Source: Microbacteriaceae bacterium (GTDB lineage: Bacteria; Actinomycetota; Actinomycetes; Actinomycetales; Microbacteriaceae). From it: 37,586 nt of DNA. The translations under genes and the position numbers were made by a program. Position 1 is the first letter of the stretch. Each line of letters begins with the position of its first letter. This document shows, piece by piece, positions 32,417 to 37,586 of this stretch. Location of the stretch: assembly GCA_014378715.1 (NCBI GenBank), contig JACMNE010000160.1, positions 1 to 37,586 on the forward strand, in the 5' to 3' direction. Below the pieces are notes generated by a model. That model was not told where the DNA came from and did not search any database. It saw only the letters and a program-made list of their open reading frames with translations.

Positions 32417-33694
32417 GTGGCCAGGATCCTGCTCGCCGTGCCGCCGGGGGCCGAGCCGCGCCTGGAGCGGGAGCTCGAGCGGCACGGCCACACCAGGGTC
32501 GGGCTGTCGGGTCGCGATCCGGCCGGGCAGATCCTGCCCAGCGGATGTGACGTGGTGGTGGTCTCCGCGACGCCCGCGTACCTCGGGGTGCACCTCCTCG
32601 CGGCGAGCGACGCGGCCGGGGTGCGGGTGGTCGGGCTCATTGGTAGCGACGCCGACAGGCGACATGCCGCCGGCGTTGGCCTTGCGGAACTGGCCGCCGC
32701 CGACGACCGGTGGGAAGTCATCGAGGCGCTCATCGCGGGGGAGGATCCGGTGACCGAGGAGGCGGAGCAGGCCCCCCGCGCCGGTCGGGTCATCGCGGTG
32801 TGGGGTCCGGCGGGGTCCCCGGGGCGCACGACGCTCGCGATCGCTATCGCCGCGGAGATCGCCGCCGCGGGTCACACGGTGGCCGTGGCGGATGTCGACA
32901 CCTACAGCGGATCGGTCGCCCCCGCCCTCGCGCTGCTCGACGAGTCGCCGGGGTTCGCGGCCGCCTGCCGTCTCGCGGGCGCCGGTGCTCTCACCAGGGC
33001 GGAGCTGGAGCGGATCGGGTCGCGCTACCTCTCCGGGCACGGCAGCTTCTGGGTGCTCACCGGCATCGGGCGGCCGAGCCGGTGGCCGGAGCTGTCGGGC
33101 GAACGCGTCGCCGCGACCCTCCGTGCCTGCCGCGAGTGGGTGGACTACACGGTCGTCGACACGGGATTCAGCCTTGAGAACGATGAGGAGATCAGCAGCG
33201 ACCTCTTCGCGCCCCGTCGCAACGCCGCCACGATCACCGCCCTGCGCGAGGCGGACCAGGTCATCGCCGTCGGGTCGGCCGACCCGGTGGGCCTCTCCCG
33301 GTTCCTGCGCGCCTACGTCGACCTCGTCGAGCTGATCCTCACCACGCCCGTCACGGTCATGAACCGCATCCGCTCCGGGGCGGTGGGGCCGGGTCCCGCC
33401 GCGCAGGTCGGCCAGGCCCTGCGCCGGTTCGGCGGCATCGACGACCCGGTGCTGGTGCCGTTCGACCTCCCCGCCTTCGACGGGGCGGTGCTCAGCGGGC
33501 GCAGCCTGCGCGATGCCGCCATGCGTTCGCCGGCGCGCCAGGCGATCGGCCGCCTCGTCGAATCGCGGATCCTGCCGACATCCGCTGCGAGGGTCACGAG
33601 GAGGTCGTTGCACGGACGGCGCTCTCTGCCACACGATTCACAGGATTGGGGCCCCGGTATTGGCCCGCACGGGGGACCCGACGTGGTTCGCTAG
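32417..33694 (+). CDS. CpaE/ParA-like ATPase with atypical Walker A
   Basis: A 425-aa protein of the SIMIBI class. The N-terminal 110 residues look like a degenerate receiver (ARILLAVPPGAEPRLERELERHGH...VVVVSATPAYLG), as in CpaE/TadZ. The ATPase part starts near residue 125 with VWGPAGSPGRTT (Gly130 to Thr139): the lysine of the P-loop is Arg137 and the ParA signature lysine is absent. Then AVADVDTYSGSVAPALAL and YTVVDTGFSLENDEE serve as Walker B-like parts. CpaE positions Tad pilus machines. The start is GTG at 32417, directly after the SAF stop. The last 45 residues look disordered. Confidence 0.75.
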   Translation: MARILLAVPPGAEPRLERELERHGHTRVGLSGRDPAGQILPSGCDVVVVSATPAYLGVHLLAASDAAGVRVVGLIGSDADRRHAAGVGLAELAAADDRWEVIEALIAGEDPVTEEAEQAPRAGRVIAVWGPAGSPGRTTLAIAIAAEIAAAGHTVAVADVDTYSGSVAPALALLDESPGFAAACRLAGAGALTRAELERIGSRYLSGHGSFWVLTGIGRPSRWPELSGERVAATLRACREWVDYTVVDTGFSLENDEEISSDLFAPRRNAATITALREADQVIAVGSADPVGLSRFLRAYVDLVELILTTPVTVMNRIRSGAVGPGPAAQVGQALRRFGGIDDPVLVPFDLPAFDGAVLSGRSLRDAAMRSPARQAIGRLVESRILPTSAARVTRRSLHGRRSLPHDSQDWGPGIGPHGGPDVVR

Positions 33695-33698
33695 ACGG

Positions 33699-34313
33699 AT
33701 GACCGAGATGCCGATGTTCCCGCTCGGGTCCGTGCTGTTCCCACACATGCCGCTGCAGCTGCGGGTGTTCGAGGAGCGCTACCTGGTGATGATGGGGCGC
33801 ATCCTCAACTCCGACGCCCCGGAGTTCGGGGTGGTGCTGATCGAGCGCGGGCAGGAGGTCGGCGGGGGCGAGAAGCGCTTCGGCGTCGGCACCATCGCCC
33901 TGGTGTCCGAGCTGAGCGCCGGCGAGGGCTTCATCGGACTGCTCGCCGCCGGTGGCACCCGGTTCGAGGTCGCCGAGTGGCTCGGCGACTCCCCGTATCC
34001 TCTGGCCGACGTGCGGCCGCTGCCCGACCTCGAGTTCGACGAGACCCATGAACCCCTGCGCGCGCGGGCGGAGGCGGCCGTACGCCGCTCCCTCGCGCTC
34101 GCGAGCGAGTTCACCGACCAACAGTGGGCGGCGGACGTGGGGCTCTCCGACGACCCGGTCGCGTCGGCCTGGCAGCTTGCCGCGATCTGCCCGGTCGGGC
34201 CGCTCGACCAAGTGTCGCTGCTCGCCTCCCGCACCATGGAGGAGCTGCTCACACGGGTCATCGAGTTCGCGACCAACGCGGGGGACGCGTTCAGCCTGCC
34301 GTGGGAGCAGTAG
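33699..34313 (+). CDS. LON substrate-binding (N-domain) protein
   Basis: A 204-aa free-standing Lon N-terminal domain without protease parts. Features are MPMFPLGSVLFPHMPLQLRVFEERYLVMM at the start, then FGVVLIERGQEVGGGEKRFGVGTIA and GGTRFEVAEWL, all typical of the family; the last 80 residues are helical. Such proteins may bind unfolded proteins or act in unknown quality control. The ATG at 33699 is 4 bp after the ATPase stop; no ribosome site is clear, so it may depend on coupling. Confidence 0.85.
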   Translation: MTEMPMFPLGSVLFPHMPLQLRVFEERYLVMMGRILNSDAPEFGVVLIERGQEVGGGEKRFGVGTIALVSELSAGEGFIGLLAAGGTRFEVAEWLGDSPYPLADVRPLPDLEFDETHEPLRARAEAAVRRSLALASEFTDQQWAADVGLSDDPVASAWQLAAICPVGPLDQVSLLASRTMEELLTRVIEFATNAGDAFSLPWEQ

Positions 34314-34345
34314 TAGCGCGCGACATCCGCTCTCCCTCACCCGGT

Positions 34346-34351
34346 TAAGCT
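34346..34351 (+). promoter_or_regulatory. -10 element of pdtaS (leaderless)
   Basis: TAAGCT followed by 7 bases and the GTG at 34359. A copy of ACATCCGCT (34323-34331) lies at the -35 position. Confidence 0.55.
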
Positions 34352-34358
34352 GTAATAC

Positions 34359-35852
34359 GTGTCGACCCTCAGTGATCTCGTGCTTGCGCAGGGCCGGTCG
34401 AGCGAGGCCGACATCGAGTGGCTTCATCTGCTCGTCGGCGACTGGCAGCTCCTCGCCGACCTCGCGTTCGCCGATATCGTGCTGTGGGTGCCGACCGAGC
34501 ACGACACCTTCGTCGCGGTCGCCCATGCCCGCCCGTCGAGCTCGGCCACCCTCTTCTACCGTGACTTCGTGGGCCAGAACATCAAGCCGGAGTGGCGCAA
34601 GCAGGTGACTGACGCGTTCGAGTCGTCGCTCATCATCGACTCCGCCGCTCCCGACTGGTATGAGGAGACCCCGACGCGGGTGCGGGCCGTGCCCGTGCTG
34701 CGTCGCCTCGCCGCGACCGGATCGGCCACGTCGGAACACCCGGTCGCCATCATCACCCGGCACACCAACCTCAGCGAGGCGCGCACCCCGAGCCGCCAGG
34801 AGCTCACCTTCAACGAGTGCGCGAACGACCTCTTCGCCATGATCGCGAGCGGCGACTTTCCCGACCTCGGCGCCCCGACCGGCCCCCGCCGCGGGGCCCC
34901 GCGCGCCTCGGACGGACTCATCCGCCTCGACGTCGGCGGCAATGTCACCTTCGCGGGCCCCAACGGGCTGTCCGCCTTCAACCGGATGGGCTTTGCCGGC
35001 GAGCTCGAGGGCGAGTCCCTCGCCGAGGTCACCACGAGCCTGCTCACCGGCAAACTCACGGTTGACGAGTCGCTGCCCCTCGTGGTCACCGGCCGCGCGC
35101 CCTGGCGCACCGACATCGAGGCCCGCGGGGTCACCGTGTCGCTGCGGGCGATCCCCATCCGCGACCGCGGGGAGCGGGTCGGCGCGATCGTGCTCTGCCG
35201 CGACGTCACCGAGCTGCGCCACCAGGAGCGCGAGCTCATCACCAAGGACGCCACGATCCGCGAGATCCACCACCGGGTGAAGAACAACCTCCAGACCGTC
35301 GCATCGCTCCTACGCATCCAGGCGCGCCGTACCCGATCGGAGGAGGCGCGCGAGTCCCTCAACCAGGCCATGCGCCGGGTCGCGGCGATCGCCGTGGTGC
35401 ACGACACCCTCAGCGAAGGCCTCAACCAGACCGTCGATTTCGACGCCGTCTTCGACCGGGTGCTGCTGCTGATCGCCGAGGTCGCCTCGACCCACAACAC
35501 CAAGGTGCACCCGAAGTCCACCGGCAGCTTCGGCAGCCTGCCCAGCGAGTACGCCACGCCCTTGGCCCTGGCACTCACCGAGCTGGTCACGAACGCGGTC
35601 GAGCACGGCCTCGCGGGCAAGGAGGGCGATGTGGAGATCATCGCCGTGCGCACGGCGGAGCTGCTCAGCGTGAAGGTGCGCGACACCGGCAGCGGTCTGC
35701 CCGAGGGCAAGGTCGGCTCGGGGCTGGGCACCCAGATCGTGCGCACGTTAATTCAGGGCGAGCTCGGCGGCACCATCGACTGGCACACCCTGGTCGGCAG
35801 CGGCACCGAGGTCACGATCGACATCCCCCTCGCCTGGATCACCGCGGGCTGA
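34359..35852 (+). CDS. pdtaS: PdtaS-type cytosolic sensor histidine kinase
   Basis: A 497-aa soluble kinase without membrane helices. An N-terminal GAF-like region (to about residue 150) and a PAS-like region (about 185-290, with GNVTFAGPNGLSAFNRMGF) precede a HisKA_2 domain: EIHHRVKNNLQTVASLLRIQARR with His304/His305. The ATPase domain has ELVTNAVEHGLAGKEGD, RDTGSGLPEG and GSGLGTQIVRTLI. This is the architecture of mycobacterial PdtaS (Rv3220c), which signals to the ANTAR RNA-binding regulator PdtaR; PdtaR is not in this window. The GTG at 34359 is set by the leaderless -10. As in M. tuberculosis, a WhiB1-type gene is the neighbour. Confidence 0.9.
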   Translation: MSTLSDLVLAQGRSSEADIEWLHLLVGDWQLLADLAFADIVLWVPTEHDTFVAVAHARPSSSATLFYRDFVGQNIKPEWRKQVTDAFESSLIIDSAAPDWYEETPTRVRAVPVLRRLAATGSATSEHPVAIITRHTNLSEARTPSRQELTFNECANDLFAMIASGDFPDLGAPTGPRRGAPRASDGLIRLDVGGNVTFAGPNGLSAFNRMGFAGELEGESLAEVTTSLLTGKLTVDESLPLVVTGRAPWRTDIEARGVTVSLRAIPIRDRGERVGAIVLCRDVTELRHQERELITKDATIREIHHRVKNNLQTVASLLRIQARRTRSEEARESLNQAMRRVAAIAVVHDTLSEGLNQTVDFDAVFDRVLLLIAEVASTHNTKVHPKSTGSFGSLPSEYATPLALALTELVTNAVEHGLAGKEGDVEIIAVRTAELLSVKVRDTGSGLPEGKVGSGLGTQIVRTLIQGELGGTIDWHTLVGSGTEVTIDIPLAWITAG

Positions 35853-35897
35853 GGCGGCGGGATCGTCCCGCTCGCCGGCACGCTGCCGTCACGCAGA

Positions 35898-35936
35898 AAA
35901 GGCCACGATCGCCGCGGGTGCGGGGTCGTGGCCTTT
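35898..35936. terminator. Bidirectional terminator between pdtaS and whiB1
   Basis: AAAGGCCACGA at 35898-35908 pairs with TCGTGGCCTTT at 35926-35936, an 11-bp perfect stem that has T-rich ends in both directions. It serves the converging genes on either side. Confidence 0.85.
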
Positions 35937-35999
35937 CTGTCGAGCGGATGTTGCCCGGCACGCCTCTCGCGGTTCTGGTGCGGTGAGGCGCTTCTGTGC

Positions 36000-36248
36000 C
36001 TAGGAGGCGCGGCGGGCGCGGGCAGCGCGGCGCTTGAGCGCGCGACGCTCGTCTTCGCTGAGGCCACCCCAGACGCCGGAGTCCTGGCTGGTCTCGAGCG
36101 CGTACTGCAGGCACTGCTCGGAGACACTGCACCGACCGCAGACCGACTTGGCCTTCTCGATCTGGTCGACGGCGGGGCCGGTGTTCCCTACGGGGAAGAA
36201 GAGTTCGGGGTCGGCCGTGAGGCAGGCTGCTTTATCGCGCCAGTCCAT
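36000..36248 (-). CDS. whiB1: WhiB1-type iron-sulfur regulator
   Basis: An 82-aa Wbl protein almost the size of M. tuberculosis WhiB1 (84 aa) and very like it: MDWRDKAAC at the start, DPELFFPVGNTGPA, cysteines 9, 37, 40 and 46 for the [4Fe-4S] cluster, GVWGG and the basic tail SEDERRALKRRAARARRAS. WhiB1/WblE is essential in mycobacteria, reacts with nitric oxide and binds SigA. The ATG at 36248 has AGGAG at 7 bases. The AT-rich upstream region with two CAAATCAA copies is probably its control region. Confidence 0.94.
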   Translation of the reverse strand: MDWRDKAACLTADPELFFPVGNTGPAVDQIEKAKSVCGRCSVSEQCLQYALETSQDSGVWGGLSEDERRALKRRAARARRAS

Positions 36249-36369
36249 GTGGGTGCTCCTTTTGATTGCGTGATACTTAAGGTCGAGAGACCAGAATTCG
36301 TGGGGGTTGTCCAACCAGATGACACTGCTGTGAATCTGTTGAAGGCCGCACTCACGTCGCTGTAAGGCT

Positions 36370-36414
36370 CAAATCAACCTCACATAGACTCTCATATCGA
36401 CATACGCAAATCAA
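36370..36414 (-). promoter_or_regulatory. AT-rich control region with CAAATCAA direct repeats
   Basis: CAAATCAA occurs at 36370-36377 and 36407-36414 (TTGATTTG on the minus strand), 37 bases apart, in a stretch much richer in A and T than its surroundings, between the divergent whiB1-type gene and the membrane protein gene. These may be binding sites; the regulator is not known. Confidence 0.4.
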
Positions 36415-36436
36415 TAGTTTTGTATTGGATATCTCT

Positions 36437-36868
36437 GTGAGTGAACTCTTCGACGACACCGGGACGAGCGGGCGCGGGCCCCTCGCGTCGCGGGCGATGA
36501 AGCTTCTGGTGGTGCTCCTGTGGCTCGAATCGCTGGGCCTGGCTGCCCTCACGGTGTTCCTCGTTGTCGAGGTGCTGACCACGCCGGCCGACTCGCTGGC
36601 GAGCGCGATCGGTCTCGTTGTGCTCACGCTGATCGCCGCGGTGTGGGTCGGAGCGATGGCGATCGGGGCCAGGCGCGGGTCGCCGTGGATCCGCGGGGGA
36701 GCCGTCACAGTGCAGCTCCTGCTCATCGCGGTCGCGATCGGGAGCTTCCAGGGCATGCTCGCTCGACCGGACGTCGGCTGGTTGTTGCTCACCCCCGCGA
36801 TCCTCATCCTCGTGCTGCTCTTCACCCGTTCCGTGCTCGCCGCGACGCGGCACCGCGACCCGGAGTGA
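36437..36868 (+). CDS. Small integral membrane protein (Rv3217c-like)
   Basis: A 143-aa protein with a short acidic cytosolic start (SELFDDTGTSG) and four membrane segments: about residues 23-45, 56-78, 88-105 and 114-134. The motif ARRGSPWIRGGAVTVQLLLIAVA between helices 2 and 3 is typical of a family of actinobacterial membrane proteins beside whiB1; Rv3217c is, as I recall, of the same length and place. The function is unknown. GTG 36437 is preferred to TTG 36425 because the AT-rich promoter-like bases run up to it; no ribosome site is visible. Confidence 0.7.
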   Translation: MSELFDDTGTSGRGPLASRAMKLLVVLLWLESLGLAALTVFLVVEVLTTPADSLASAIGLVVLTLIAAVWVGAMAIGARRGSPWIRGGAVTVQLLLIAVAIGSFQGMLARPDVGWLLLTPAILILVLLFTRSVLAATRHRDPE

Positions 36869-36961
36869 TCGCGGCGGTGTTGCGTTTCTCCGAACCGGGC
36901 GTCGCAGTGACGGGATTGCCGCCGACATCCGCTAAATCACCGGATCGGCCGCGGAGTCGGC

Positions 36962-37441
36962 TCAGTCGAGGCCGAGCTTCTTGCGCAGCGAGGCGACGTG
37001 GCCCGTGGCCTTGACGTTGTACAGCGGGAGGGTGACTTCGCCGTCCTCGCCGATGACGAAGGTCGACCGCAGCACACCGGTGACGGCCTTGCCGTAGAGC
37101 GACTTCTCGCCCCAGGTGCCGTAGGCGTTGTGCGCGGTGAGGTCGGGGTCGCTGAGGAGCGGGAAGTTGAGGTTCTGCTCGTCGCGGAACTTCTGCAGGG
37201 CACCCGCCTCGTCCCGGGAGAGGCCGAGCACCTGGTAGCCGGCCGACTTGAGCGAGTTGATGTTGTCGCGGAAGTCGCAGGCCTGGGTGGTGCAGCCCGG
37301 GGTGGACGCCGCGGGGTAGAAGTAGACGACGACCTTCTGGCCGGCGAAGTCGGAGAGCGAGACGGCATTGCCGTCCTGGTCGTCGAGAGTGAAGGCGGGG
37401 GCCAGGGCGCCCGCGGCGAGGCGGTTGATGTTCTCTGTCAT
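36962..37441 (-). CDS. bcp: Thioredoxin-dependent thiol peroxidase (BCP)
   Basis: A 159-aa peroxiredoxin of the BCP/PrxQ class that reduces hydrogen peroxide and organic peroxides in the cytosol with thioredoxin as donor. The active-site block is YFYPAASTPGCTTQACDF, with peroxidatic Cys50 and resolving Cys55 spaced as in E. coli BCP. Then come LGLSRDEAGALQKFRDEQNLNFPLLSDP and a conserved Arg in VLRSTFVIGEDG. The ATG at 37441 has GAGGAG upstream. It is a single-gene unit on the minus strand. Confidence 0.95.
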   Translation of the reverse strand: MTENINRLAAGALAPAFTLDDQDGNAVSLSDFAGQKVVVYFYPAASTPGCTTQACDFRDNINSLKSAGYQVLGLSRDEAGALQKFRDEQNLNFPLLSDPDLTAHNAYGTWGEKSLYGKAVTGVLRSTFVIGEDGEVTLPLYNVKATGHVASLRKKLGLD

Positions 37442-37536
37442 GGAGTCTCCTCGTGGTGTCGTCGGGGCGGCGCAGATGGTGCCCCGCTCTCATGCTAACC
37501 TTGACCCTCGGTGCGGGATTTTCTTCGCGTCGACAA

Positions 37537-37586
<50 letters not shown>

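Noticed and set aside
33594-35273. 559-codon minus-strand frame opposite the LON-domain and pdtaS genes
   Set aside because: Shadow frame; the plus-strand proteins have clear domains and a promoter.

Overview
The window is about 70% GC, densely coded, and has the gene set of an actinobacterium. Diagnostic genes are two WhiB-family regulators, MtrA-MtrB-LpqB, DUF3499, SecA1, a long-form HPF, a PdtaS-type kinase and many leaderless -10 promoters. From memory of gene families and order I favour Microbacteriaceae; no search was run. Much of the content is collinear with the Mycobacterium tuberculosis region from about Rv3217c to Rv3260c (whiB1, pdtaS, Rv3235, secA1, hpf, comFC-like, lpqB, mtrB, mtrA, sahH, manB, DUF3499, Rv3259, whiB2).

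Layout. 1-3504: the 3' end of manA, a minus-strand operon (formamidase-like, SDR, GtrA-like membrane protein) and galE. 3505-10743: whiB2-type regulator behind a promoter that carries a perfect 20-bp palindrome, a large membrane glycosyltransferase, a DUF5719 surface protein, a degenerate zincin, DUF3499 and phosphomannomutase. Together with manA and galE this is a sugar-nucleotide and envelope glycan block. 10797-12272: sahH. 12355-21079: an envelope/membrane block with RDD and SpoIIM-like proteins, then (minus strand) a GPDPase-type membrane protein, DUF4129, DUF4350, MoxR and DUF58. This block is interrupted by an AbiEi-like/PD-(D/E)xK-like gene and a 452-bp non-coding stretch (15304-15755) holding a decayed tandem duplication. 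21209-26954: mtrA-mtrB-lpqB, a ComFC-like phosphoribosyltransferase and hpf. 27114-29942: secA. 29989-34313: a Rv3235-family protein with pentapeptide repeats, an uncharacterised conserved protein, an excisionase-like HTH protein, a SAF (CpaB-like) protein, a CpaE/ParA-like ATPase and a LON-N domain protein. 34359-37586: PdtaS-like kinase, whiB1-type regulator, small membrane protein, BCP peroxiredoxin and the start of tRNA-Lys(CTT).

No phage, IS, CRISPR or classical defence island is visible. The most unusual feature is not a gene. The 9-mer AGCGGATGT/ACATCCGCT occurs 20 times exactly (about 0.3 expected for a random 9-mer on two strands), equally in both orientations, is over-represented between genes, and once forms a perfect inverted pair. 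That pattern resembles DNA-uptake or other genome-wide signal sequences. Other leads are the whiB2 operator, a 14-bp tandem array bridging the moxR stop and the DUF58 start, a C9 tract inside mtrA, and an apparently orphan CpaB/CpaE-like pair.
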